This document shows, piece after piece, positions 21,067 to 37,400 of a stretch of 64,000 nt of DNA. Position numbers and translations under genes: made by a program. The stretch is from Piscicola geometra (Eukaryota; Annelida; Clitellata; Hirudinida; Piscicolidae), in contig OX030958.1 in assembly GCA_943735955.1 (NCBI GenBank), forward strand, positions 2,735,531-2,799,530, read 5' to 3'. A model generated the notes under the pieces. It ran no database searches and was not told the DNA's origin. It was given only the letters and a program-made list of their open reading frames with translations. Every line of letters starts with the position of its first letter. Position 1 is the stretch's first letter.

Positions 21067-24000
21067 GGGAGGTTTCAATGGTGGTTCTGCTGCTGTTTCG
21101 AGTCGATTCCAGTAGCGTGAGTGTTTTACATGTGGTTGATGTGATATGTGCGTGCGTTACGGCTGGTGGTGCTTGTGTGGGAATGAATAAGATTGTTTGT
21201 GAGGCTGTGGCGTGGCAAGTTGGTTAGAGTAATGATTCTGAGTGGTAAAAAAATAAATAGGATTAAAAGGGATAGTGGTTAGAGTGAAATTCCAAGAAAA
21301 TTTGAAGTTTTACAGAAACAGCGGTTTAATGATGACTGATGGTAATTTCAATGATGACGGCTAATGAGACGGAAGTGAAGGTGATGGAAAGGAAGGATGA
21401 AGATGGTGATGGGCTGGTGATAAGTATAATATGAGACGGCAGCTCTGGAATGATTAATGTGTTGCTCATTTCACTTTTCACAAACTCTTCATTACTTCTG
21501 ATAAAAAGGATTAAATGAATTTCAAAATTATTTAAAATAATATTGACCCTCTTCGAACTCATTCCATCACAAACTGCAGTGACATCATTGTCTTTTAGGC
21601 AAAAAAATGTGTGTTATTTATTTATTTGCTAAATAAATGTTTTTTTAAACAACAAATTCACTATCACTAATGGAAATTTGAGAATTGATTTGTTTTCAAA
21701 TTCAAACCCATTTTAATCAATATGAACCGGTGTTTTTTAAATAGTTTTTCTTTAAAATGGTTGCTCGTGGAATGACAAGTAAGGAAATAACTTATTTCTT
21801 ACGTTTGATATACAATAGCTTCTTGGCATTATCTCTTAAGTATTTTTCAGTTTGATTGCTTTTTTATAGTTTCCAATTGCATCGGTAATTTTTTAAACGT
21901 TTTTCCATTATGAAACTTTTATAAAAAGCTATATTTGTTTAATTCTAGTTATTTGCTTATTCTGTTTTAGGATCCTGATGAATTTCAAAACGATGGATCT
22001 TGCTGATTTGGTGTAAAAAAATTAAAACTTTAAATAATAAAATGAATTATCATAAAACTCATTATTTTAGCTCACAATTTAACAACTTCAGAATATTTAT
22101 TCTAACATTCTCCATAGCAGAAAATGTCAAATAACTTTCGTCCTCTTGCTTCTAAAAAGGTAAGAACGTAAGAGATCTCCAGTCCAGGCGAAGATCCATT
22201 AATAATGATGCAGCGTCAGAGACACTTTAATGTAATGTATGTAAAAAGAGAGTTATTCCGTAATCTATCTGGAGAGGTTGTAATTCTGAAAAATATCTTT
22301 TTGAAAATTCACAAAAACAAACAGTGCTGCACTGTAAACAATGTTTTGAACATATGTCGTTGAAGTTTTCTATAGATTTTATGTCGATTAACTGTGAGAA
22401 AAACTAATTTCAATTTTACTTTTTAAAAACATCTTTTAGGAATTTAAGTTTTCAAATCTTGTATGTTTGTGAAAATTATGCGTTAAAAATAATTAAAACA
22501 TTAAAATTTGTAATCATCTAAATCCTTTCTAGCAAAAAAATATTTATATAAATTAAGCATGAGGTCTTTTGAAGTGTACACACATGTACAATAATTGTAC
22601 ATATTTATGTGTTTTGTGTATTTGAATGTAAAAATTTGTTGGAAAAAACAGAAAAATGCTATAATAGAATTTAAAATCGTTATTTAGAACACGTCAAGTT
22701 TAAACCTTTAAGTTATTCCAAAAAAATATTCTTAAACCTTTGAGATTATAAATTCTTTTGGCCAAATTATGAAAACTCATTTGCAAAAAAATAAAGCCGC
22801 TAAAAATGGCATTCCATTATGTAGATATTAACATAGTTATTGAATAAATTGTTTTATATTCATTCTTTTTCCCGGTTTGAGGAGGTCAATGAATTTCATA
22901 AGCATTAGCTAAAACACCACCATTACTTTTCAATGAATTAATAGATGATTTCATGCAATCAACCCTTTCAAAGGGGTTCAAAGACAACTTATAAAAACTT
23001 TTTAAATAGCTTTCTTTTTTCAAATATCATTTACATAAAAAAAGTTTTAAAAAAAAAAGAGAATAATATCCAAATAGTTTTATTATAGTTTAATATGAAA
23101 TAATAATGAAATATGAAAAAAAAAACATTTTTGATGGACCTAAGCCCTTAGCCATTTTTAAAATAGGAATTTAAACTCTAAGGATGAATGGTTCTTTTAA
23201 TAAAAGGTTTCATCTGAAAGAGATAAAAGCTCTCATTTTGTGGAAAAAATAAATGAATAATGAATATTAAAAAATAACAAACGGCTTTATTTTTTTGCTA
23301 AAATTATAAAAAATTAAATGATCAAGTTAATCAACATAATTTATTTTAAATGTACCTTTAATGATGTTTAAAAATGCATAAATCATTTGACAAATTTCTT
23401 TAAAATTCTCTATCAATTGTTTCGTATTTTCGGATAATTTAAAAGTTTCATACAATTATTCCATTTTAGATCGAATCAAAAACAAAAAAATAAAAATAAA
23501 AATGATTTTTAACATTTAAAATAAATAATAAATTCTTTTTAAATATTGGAAGAAATGATAGTTTTTTCAATGTAAAATTCGCATTTGGCTTTTTAAGTCT
23601 TTTAAGCAAACAATTTAGACGCCTACTATCCATTACTTCCAATTGCTATAATGAGTATGCTTGAAGTTATTGAAAACAAAACTAACCATTTATATAGTTA
23701 TTAAATGCAATTTTCCATTCTAATAATTGGTGGCAGTGTTGAACTTCATTGAGGCGTGGGATATTCCACTTTTGAACATGCTTCTATTTACAAATGAACC
23801 ATGGAAGTGTAGAAAATGACAATTCATTTACATTTTTGTTATTGTAGAAAATGGATTTTTATGATTATTTTTTAATGATTATTTAATGAATATTTAATTA
23901 TTTGAGGTTTTATCACTTGAATTAACATTCCGAATGGTGTCGATTGATTCGAACGCCATCAACTCAATTCTACTCTTTTCGAACTACGCTTGTGCACTCT

Positions 24001-27000
24001 TACGTTTGTACTGGCATTAAACGCATAAAGAAGTCCTGATATTACCTGTGTAAATAGATCAGTTTCCGTTCATTCACAGACACAACTTTACAGTTTTTCA
24101 TTTTGATGATTTTCAGTACCTTCATTATTTTCAATAAACATCATAAATTCAAAAATCAGTTCCTTAATCAAAAATTATATAAATACTAAAATAAACTTTT
24201 ATAGGTTTGGAAATGAAGGGAATATTAATTGGAAGAGTACTTTCGAAAATCATAAATTCAAAAATCGTGAGGTTGCGTTGAAAAAAGTTTAAAAAAAATA
24301 TTGTGTTCGAAACTGTTTATTGTTCTCCGTTCATGAAACCTATTACAAATAATCCTATAACTTACTAAAATAAATATTCATCGAAAGTTTCATTAATGAA
24401 AACTGAACATTTTTATTGCGAAAATACATTTTATAAAATTGTTTTCCTATAAAAAGTAGTGTAGGTCATTACATAGTTTTGAATGATTAATCCTTCGGCG
24501 ATACTTCTACCATGACGTTATTCCCTGGCGTGCTCGGTCAAACAAATTAAATTTTGGAAAAAACATTTTTTCACATAAAAAAATACTTTATATATTTAAT
24601 TTTTATTTTCGTTGGATTGAGTGTTTCAAAAATTAATATAAAATTCAATAAAACCAACTTATAAAAAGTGTATTCGCCTTTTTGTCTTATGGGTTTTCAA
24701 ATTGATGGTAAGCAATTTATCTTAATACAAAGTTTTTTTTGAACACTTTTCAGCTGAAAAGTCGTCATGAGACCAACGAGGGTTGAAAGCATGACATTCA
24801 ACCTAAAAAGACAATGTGCGTAAAAACCACCCTGCAAGTTTAAGAACAATGTTAAAAGTAAAAAACGAAAAAAAGTGTAGTGATTTAGTTTTGAAAGATT
24901 TCATTGATACACGACCTCTGCGCGCCAAGTCAAACAGCTTGAATACATATTCATTTCGAAATTAAGTGATATTAATCATTTTTTTCCTCTTCCACTAATC
25001 CGCCCAACTGTCATGGCTGCCGCTTAATCAAAGATGGCGCCTTATCGTTCATCGCTTTCCATTCATACCTCGATGCATCAATCTTGCGTGGGATTGGTGG
25101 CCGTATGAAATTGGGGGCTTCAAATCGAGAGACTTATGGATCATATTTATTCAATGAATTGATCGATGAATCATCCGCCTCTACTCTATTCACAGGCGTT
25201 TAGAATATAAAAATGCATTTGGAATTGGAGTGGTATATTACTATTCTTTTCAGATAAAATTAGTTAGGTTATAAACAGGCGAAAATCTAGATAGAAAAAT
25301 GGAATAAATAATTTTGCACCTCTGATGAAGGTACCTGATGAGCACAGCAAGCTTTGTCACCATTCTGTTTACGTTGAATCAACAATTTTATAAGAATACA
25401 CTTTGTGCACACACAATTTGTAGATTCAAAAAACTGCATGTATGCATAGTTAAATGAATAGTTGATATTTTGCGAAATTCATTTGATGAGATTCAATATC
25501 TTGCTCGGATCTTTCAGGCTATCGCTTGTAATTTAAAATTTTTTCATCGAAAAAATAAATGTTTAAAATATTGAAATCATTTTAAAGCACGGTGTGCATT
25601 TTAAAAAATATTTTTTTGTTTAAAAAAGTTATTCTATTTCTAAATAAACATGAAATATAGCTTATCGATCAATTTGCAAAGGAACAAATGTTTTAAAACA
25701 GGATTAGTTTTCGTTAAAAACTTTTGGTATAGGAAAATAAAGTATTATTGACATCATTTTCTATCCACTCGTTTGATTGATCTTCATATCGATTTAGCTT
25801 CATTAACGTCACATTTGACACTCATCCAACTAAGCAGTGAAAGCATAAGGTTATCAATAAAGGCAGGCACTTAACATATGTTTGTTTATTTAGTTTACAA
25901 TATTATCAAATACAATTTTTAAAAGGTTTTTTTAAAATATTGAATAACTTTTCCGAACGCTTTATCTAATTGTAAGGATGGTGTAATGCCTAGAGCTCAT
26001 CTGAAAGATCTGGGTCACTGTCATGTCTTGGCGTATTGCATTAAATACTGGTATGGTGGCAGGTTGAGTTGTAATCCTTGATGTCATTCGTTTGTTTATC
26101 GCTTGGCAACTGAATGATGGCAACCAAATACTTTTTTGAGGTTTTTTCCAACTAATTTCTATTATTTTCCCCTTCAAGTATATTAAAAGCCAAATTAAAT
26201 GTAAATATAAAATAAGATTTTTTGATAGATTCACTTGGATTATGTTTGGGAAAAACTAGAACGATTCTTATTAGATTTGGATGAGGCTTATTCGGAAGAA
26301 AGGATATAAATAAATTCTCACCTTGAAAAACTGTAAAAAGTTTAAATAATTTTAGAAGCATTTGGAGGTTCACGATCCAAGCATTAATCCACACAAGAAC
26401 TCCCACAAACAAAACCAAGCATACAAAGACACACACAAACATTCAAACACAAGCCTTCATTTTGATTCCAATACATTTAAATTTATGCATTAGATTTTTC
26501 CTTGTAACATGTGAATTTTTCAGATAAATAGACAATCCATCTAAGAACTTCTCTTTTTACTGCTGGTCACATCACTTCACCTTAACCGCTCCTACGACAG
26601 CCATTCTACAATTCCCATTTTTATCATCAATTTATATATATATATTTTTTCGAAATAAATGTCTTTTGCGAATACTTTGAATTTTAATTTTAGGAGAGTT
26701 AGAATAAAAAATATTTAAATAATTAGTTTTGACTTAGATAATGTCTCAAGAGGTTTTTATCAAAACCCAAGCTACTATTTTCCATTTAATCTTTTCAACC
26801 CTTTTCAAATTTGTGTGTGACTTCATCGCATGGCACGCTAGTGCACAGAGGCACACAGGAAGCAATAACGAACTGAATCAGCAATACAGCCTTTCGGCTT
26901 ATTGAAAACTCCTCGACTTGCGAGTCAAATGCCTTGATCGATCTTGTCGCTGCATTGTTATACGCTTCCTTCACTTTTATTAAAATGTCGATGAGTTTGG

Positions 27001-27029
27001 GCTTGGCTAGTCTGTTTAGTTCACAATGA
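21067..27029. other. 3' flank of the Kv gene and long AT-rich intergenic stretch
   Basis: AATAAATAGG near 21251 is a possible polyadenylation signal for the channel mRNA. Beyond it I see no gene or clear mobile element for about 5.7 kb. Confidence 0.5.
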
Positions 27030-27515
27030 TGCATTGTGTGGTCTCGTGGTCAAGCTATTAATCGCGAAGTTTTAAGCCGTATGAGGCTTATTATATTGCA
27101 GTTCTAGTATCCCATGCATGTAAATGTTTCTTCCAAAAAGTTCTAAAACATTTTAATTAAAAAAAGTGTTTAAAAAGTTGTTATTGTCAATTTTTCAGAT
27201 AGCAATATTCTAAGAAGTATTTTTTTCTATACATTATCACAGTTTTATTTCAAGATTTAGCATATGATATTTGTTAAAAAACCTAACTTGTGAAGCTTTT
27301 TGATTATGATTTCTAAATAATAATCAACACCAACTTTTGATAAAAAATTTGATCATTTAAATTAATCTAAAACCACCAAGTTACGTAGTTAAATGGCAGA
27401 ATTAAAAGATTTTTTAACAACTAAAAGTAATTTTTAATAATAACCCTAACCCTAAAGCGTTTCAGTTGCGTGCCCTGGCGCTATACAAAAACGACAATTA
27501 TTATTATTATTAAAG
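27030..27515 (+). repeat. Possible degenerate SINE with (ATT)n tail and telomere-like insert
   Basis: A-box-like GTGGTCAAGCTATTAA near 27050 and B-box-like AGTTCTAGTATCC near 27100 suggest a tRNA-related head. TAACCCTAACCCTAA lies at 27441-27455. GGCGCTATACAAAAACGACA and an ATTATT tail end the unit at about 27515. Whether head and tail belong to one element is uncertain. Confidence 0.35.
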
Positions 27516-28830
27516 CTCAACCACTTAACTTGGTAAATCCACCCAAAAGTTGGTGGTGTTAGATTATTTAATATGATCCGAAAAATCATCTTCAAAATAT
27601 TAAATTTACATTTTCTCATTCACAATAACAAATTATTCATATTACACAATGTGATAAATACGCCTCTCTTCAAATGCAAATCACGTAGGAATATGAAAAG
27701 TTGTGGCTATAAATCATAGAGCTCTCATTCCTCCACCTAATCACTCTCATTTGTCGCCAAGCAGCGTATTGTCCCACAAAATCGTAAAATCATTTTGCTA
27801 TGAGCAGCCACTTCTCTGTCAAACTATCAATCCAATAATAATGATATGTAATTACACTTTGCCTTTTACGAATCCATTTTCATTTTTGTACACTAAAAGA
27901 ATTTTTGTGCATTATAGTCATCCGAAATAATCTCTGTCGTTTACACAACGTACATTTGGCATTCTAAATATAGAACATATTATATAAATGGATATCGATT
28001 GAAGTTCACTCGAATGTGAGTGGAAAACATTGTTGCAAAAGGTCTTAATGGAGGCAATGGCGATGAGGCTTTTAACAAAGAAATGATGTTTATTCTACTG
28101 AATTGAACACACAGTGTGGCATTACTGCATGAACAAGTCATTGAAGGAATATTTATGATCGAAAATTTAAGTAAATCAACCTTTCATGGGATTATGCCTG
28201 AACCAGGTCTATACCAAATGAAATATATTATACGACCCTTTTTATAAAAATAAAGCAACAATTTACACAATTAAAAGCAACGTATAGCATTAGAAGGGAA
28301 TGGAAAGAGAACAAAACAGGCATTATATAATTAGAATTATTTGGAACGCCATTCTTCATCTTATCATTATCATCGATAAATACTTTTCCTATTAAACGAT
28401 GATTTTCATGTTATCTATTATTATTTCTCTTAGCAGTTTTCATACTTCCTCTTCCATAACATAGTGTTCACGCAGCGTTGCAATGACAATGATTCTTGGT
28501 CGGCCTTGTCGTAGGCTCTTGTGAGCTTTTGAGAAGTGTGGCATCAAGTGCTGTGCATGGAGAATGGAAAGATGCCCATAAAAACTGATGGATGGCTAGA
28601 TGAAAAGAAAAGTAGAGGGTGGATGGAAGGTAGATTGAGTGAATCAAAAATGAAGGAATGATGAAATTCTACAAGCTCATTAAATTTCACATGAAAGGAA
28701 TTTTTTCCTGCAAAAAGCAATGTAAATGAAATATTGAAAAAATATTTTGTTTTAATTAAACTTTAAAATATTAAATTTAAAAAGTATTTCTACAAATAAA
28801 ATAACAAAATAGATGAATAAATCATTGAAA

Positions 28831-29019
28831 TAATAATAATAATAATAATGAAGAGCATTATTATAGTGGCGTATAACTCGAACGAGCTTCAAAGCCACTT
28901 AGGCTGCATATTTTCATTTGCGCCTTTGAGTTACTAGGGCATTGGTTGCACTTGAACCTAGGACCTTTCATTATTGGTCAAGCCGAGAGACGTTGCCGAC
29001 TCAGCTACCCGCTCACCAA
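28831..29019 (-). mobile_element. tRNA-derived SINE with (ATT)n tail and target duplication
   Basis: On the minus strand the head reads GGTGAGCGGGTAGCTGAGTC (A box TAGCTGAGTCGG) and, 35 nt on, GGTCCTAGGTTCAAGTGC (B box). The body runs to a TATTATTATTATTATT tail. The 7-bp ATTGAAA at 28824-28830 is repeated at 29020-29026, marking both borders. Confidence 0.72.
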
Positions 29020-29026
29020 ATTGAAA

Positions 29027-29977
29027 TTTTTCATTTAAACTCAAATAAAAAACAAAATTTCAAAGGAAAAAACATTCCAAAGAGACGTTTGGTTTTTCAT
29101 ATATTTATCCTTAAAAACTATTAAGGTCCATTATATCTTCTCATGGACATGGAAAATTTCTTTAAACCATTGCAAAAGGTTTTTAAAATACACTAAAACA
29201 CCACATTTTTTTAAATAAAAAAAGCTAAAAGTGCGATACCACGAGATGGGAGTTGCATCATTGTGTCAAATCCCTCTGGCAATTAATAACTGCACAAAAA
29301 GTGTATGTCTTGATGTACGATGAGAAATAGTGGCCCTCTTTATAGATGACAGTGGCGACTCTTCCGTGCCTGCCTCAATGCATCTTTCAAACAAGCAATT
29401 ACTGAAAGAGTTTTCATTTGTCCTTTTATTTTAAAACTATTTAAATACATGGCGTCTTTAATATATTTTTTTAATCAATGTTGAAAAAAACATTTCATGC
29501 TTTGCAGTTCACTAAGAAAAAATAGACTAAGTAGCGATGTAGCGTTGACTCTTTTGGCAAATCTGTCAGGAAATATAAAAACGTTTTTTATGCAGAGAAT
29601 TTGGATGAGGTCCTTCAAATAGAATATTTGCAAAGCAGCATTGATCAGCCATGACGACAGTAGCCGAACTGACGTGGTATCTACCAGCCTGGTCTTCCGA
29701 GGAAGAATGCCATAAGAGGCAGGCGTGCTGGTGGCCGGGAGTTTAGATCGATAAAGCTATTTATCGCCAGTCCAGCAAGCGAACGTGGCGTCATAAAGTT
29801 CGCTCGTAAGCGAAGATATTCTGGTTGGCAGTGTGCTGAAGACTTGTGCTGGAGGATGAATAGCAATTCACTGAAAGCGGATGAAACAATTTGGAGAAGG
29901 TTGAAGAGAAGCAGAATAAAATGTTAGAAATTTTGTAAAAAGATTGAGTAAAGTAAAAAAATCGGTGGATTAGTGAC
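29027..29977. other. Intergenic with a GC-richer patch
   Basis: 29640-29870 is richer in GC and contains two overlapping short hairpins (29779-29814), but no supportable gene. Confidence 0.45.
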
Positions 29978-30047
29978 GTCAGCCCGGGAGTTTGTTTTAT
30001 GTCAGCCCGGGAGTTTGTTTGATGTAAGCTTGGGAGTTTGTTTGCAT
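29978..30047 (+). repeat. Tandem 23-bp repeat, three units
   Basis: Units at 29978-30000, 30001-30023 and 30024-30047 share a GGGAGTTTGTTT core. The first two also share GTCAGCCCGG. A palindromic TGACGTCA overlaps the start of unit 1 (29974-29981). Confidence 0.9.
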
Positions 30048-32284
30048 CAGACGAGTGAAAATGTTTTTGCTAAGCGATCGACCAATACGTCTTCTGCAGT
30101 GGCTTCCTGCTGCTCACCTCGCTGGGCATTCATCATTGCCACACAACGCCATTATCAATGATGAAGCCACAAATAAATATTTATACGCCCCAAATTGAAT
30201 CTATTCCGCTCCATGCTTTTTCCGAATGGAATCTAATCACGCGTATGCTCAAATATGTTTCTACATAAAAAGAATCTGCAGGAGAGCAATGAAGGACCGG
30301 AAGGTGAGTGAGGGGGCTTTAAGCGAAAAGCTTGTTTATATCCAGTGCTGAGAGGTAAATCAAAAAGCAATCAAACGTTGTCGAAAAATTTATTGCAAAT
30401 TCTCGCTTGTAAAAAATATCATTTGTTAATTTGATTTATTCATCTAAATTCATTTGAAAAAATTAAATTTAAATAAATTATTGTGGTACTATTCATCGAA
30501 ATTCTTTGAGGTTTTATTGCAAATTTTTATGTTTTGTCCGCAAGAAACTAGGCTCTCTTGAGAGTAAAGCAATGTTCGTAACATCAAAAGTGCTGATTTT
30601 ATTATCAATTAATTTTAAATTCAAAGGTTTATGACATTCAACCTGAGATTATTTTCCAAATAACAGAAAATAATGAATTTATGTTTAGGTAGTAATTTTT
30701 ATATATAATTGTGCACTTTTTTTTGTTAAAAAAATTAATGAAAATTTAATTAAATGTTTTGAACCATAAATTTCACTATATAAAAAAGATAAAAATGATA
30801 TTTTTATACGTTACAAACAACATGATGTAATTGATTAGAAAAAAATATACTCAAATGTATTAATTTGTAAATCAAACACGACAGAAGGCGTGTCTCTGAG
30901 AGATTCGCCATTTGTGTTATTAATATTGCAAAGAGACTTTTCCGAATTCCAAATGGAGGCAATAAATCTGACGCCAATAAAAAGTTAAACTGATACTTAC
31001 AGACGTAAGTCTTATCTTTTCCAGACTGTGGAACCAATAGAGAGTGCCTTAAATTTACGATTAATCAAGTGCTTTTAAGAATAATTTGTAACTAAATGTT
31101 TTGATATTAATAAATATTAATTAAAAATGATTTAATTTTCATAAAAAAAGTTAAATATATCTGTTCAACCTGATTTTATTTCCATGACGTTTAAAATAAG
31201 GATTGCTGAAATGGTGGAGAGGGCAAGAGACAAGAGCATAACAATTTTCGTCAGCATCGCTCCCAGAACCTCTAGTGCAATGACACTGCAGACAGCACAC
31301 TTTATCTAATGAGGTTGTTACAAAAAGACTGCAAAGACCTCTAAGACTTGTTTTCACAATTTATTGACTCCCTATTGTTTCCTCCCATTAAAATTTCATC
31401 GCACTTTTCTACTTACGCCTTATCAAGTAAGGGTTTGATTACATCGATTTTTACTTTTTCAAGCCTTACATTTTTAATTGTAAATTGAGATCTCAGCGAA
31501 CAAGAAACGCTTATTGCGGCGATAAAAAAACATTTTCGCCAGTAAGTATACAAAAGTGTACGTGCTGCATCATTAAAAGTGTACCAATCCAACAATTTGT
31601 GCAACAATTATTCATCCAATTCTACTTGTGTAAATACATGCGTTAAAGGATAATAAAAAAATGCTATTCACCTATAGATGGTAATTTTTAAGATACACTT
31701 ATTTCTTTAAAAAATTTCTTACTAATTTTAACAAAATTTTTAATGCACCTAGTCTTCCTATGGAACCTAAAATACTGCATTAGAAAGTCATCAAACTATT
31801 TTAACTGTATCATCGTTTAAGTTATTCAAAACATTTTTATTCATGAATTAATTTGTGATGTTTTATTCTAAATAGTTTTATCAAAATTACTCACAAAATT
31901 GCTATATTTGCTCAAGAAGATTTTTCAAGCTAAACATTTGAATTGAGAAATAAATTCTGCTAAAAAATGTTTAAAAAAAACTTTCACTTACACTCTACAT
32001 ATTCATCTCCATTCATCAAATCTTCTTTCAACATATTCCAACCTTTACTTTTTTAGCCTTAAAACTTTAAATAAGTTTATTTCCAAAATATCTTTGAAAA
32101 GTTTGTATACAAAATATTTTTTAACTGTTTAAAGTAAAACTATTTTTTCAACGTTCATTTGAAAAATATTGTAGAAAGTTTATTGGAAATAACATATAAA
32201 AAAAACTTAAAATTAAAAGTGTAATTAATTTGTTTAATAGAAAACTTCTAGAAAAAGTAGAAAAACGAGTTTAAAGACCTAATA
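30048..32284. other. Intergenic, no gene seen
   Basis: AT-rich. Open frames on the minus strand near 30804-31607 have no recognisable motifs. Confidence 0.55.
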
Positions 32285-32452
32285 ACTAGGAAAATGAAGA
32301 AAAATACTTTCAGCTTGAAAGTTAAAAAAACTTCTGATATAAATTTTCTTTTATCTGACCAATATTCAAAGGATTCTCAATTACGCAGCGATGCTAACGA
32401 GCCTCTAGTAATAGACTCAAACAAAAAGCAGCAATCGTCATTAAGGTTCTTA
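32285..32452 (+). CDS. Candidate exon of unknown gene
   Basis: Between an acceptor-like AATAACTAG and a donor-like GTTCTT, the frame encodes MKKNTFSLKVKKTSDINFLL then SDQYSKDSQLRSDANEP and ends SSL. Composition is protein-like, but no family is recognised. Its phase does not join directly to the frame at 32572, so a link is unproven. Confidence 0.3.
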
Positions 32453-32571
32453 CATTTTAATATCTTCTTTGAAAAAATATAAATAAACATACTCTAGATT
32501 AAAGTATTTAGTACATAAGTGTAAATTTATTATATACCTTCTGTAAATGCACCAACTACTGTGTGGGAAGC

Positions 32572-32870
32572 CAAAGTTATACGTCCATTCGAGCAAAAGC
32601 ACTAAGAAACGGATAAAGCCCCAATCTACTGATGCTATTTCTCCTTTAAACAACACTCTTCTTAGTTCCATCAATGAAAGCATCGTAATCATGCCGCTAG
32701 CACTAGCATCACCACTCCATCATCGCCAACCACGGCATGCCACTGAAACGCCAATATCGCTTTATGCGTCCGTTGAATCACTTTCTTCGATTCAGCCACC
32801 AAGCTCACTCACAATGCTTCAGCGTCTTTATCCCTCTGAGTTTCCAGTGCATGCACGAATGTACGACTAA
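32572..32870 (+). CDS. Candidate terminal exon of unknown gene
   Basis: Open frame ending TAA at 32868 with higher GC content than its surroundings. It contains VHSSKSTKKRIKPQSTDAIS, HHRQPRHATETPISLYASVE and ends FPVHARMYD. The start is set at an acceptor-like GGGAAG; the frame is open upstream to 32547. Ser/Pro/His-rich and disordered-looking. It could be the C-terminal tail of some upstream gene, even an alternative Kv tail, but nothing links them. The AC microsatellite begins right after the stop. Confidence 0.35.
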
Positions 32871-32871
32871 A

Positions 32872-37131
<4,260 letters not shown>

Positions 37132-37400
37132 TTATGGCAAACTTTCAAGAAAAATCCAAGTCTTTGTGAAAATTGCAAAAAATATTATACTCAAGGCACT
37201 AAAATGGAAAATAAATTCTGTTTGGCAGGTTTTATGCCATATTCCTTTCAGCTTCTTATAAGACTGTACACCAAAGTTTGCTCGATACGCTTTTATATCT
37301 TCACGGTCAGTTGCTGGTGCAATAAAGTTAGCTTTGAGCTTATCCGTCCCATAAAACGCCAACCATCGTCAAATGCCACCTGGACAATTTATATGTCTCT
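37132..37400 (-). pseudogene. Unrecognised coding relic
   Basis: Minus-strand frame YGTDKLKANFIAPATDREDI then KAYRANFGVQSYKKLKGIWH looks like conserved protein text. Upstream, VAFDDGWR continues it only after a one-frame shift near 37355. Possibly a transposon or gene fragment; no family recognised. Confidence 0.35.

Noticed and set aside
19405..21227. Several open frames overlapping the Kv gene on both strands
   Set aside because: Shadow frames caused by the GC-richer coding sequence; none has recognisable motifs.
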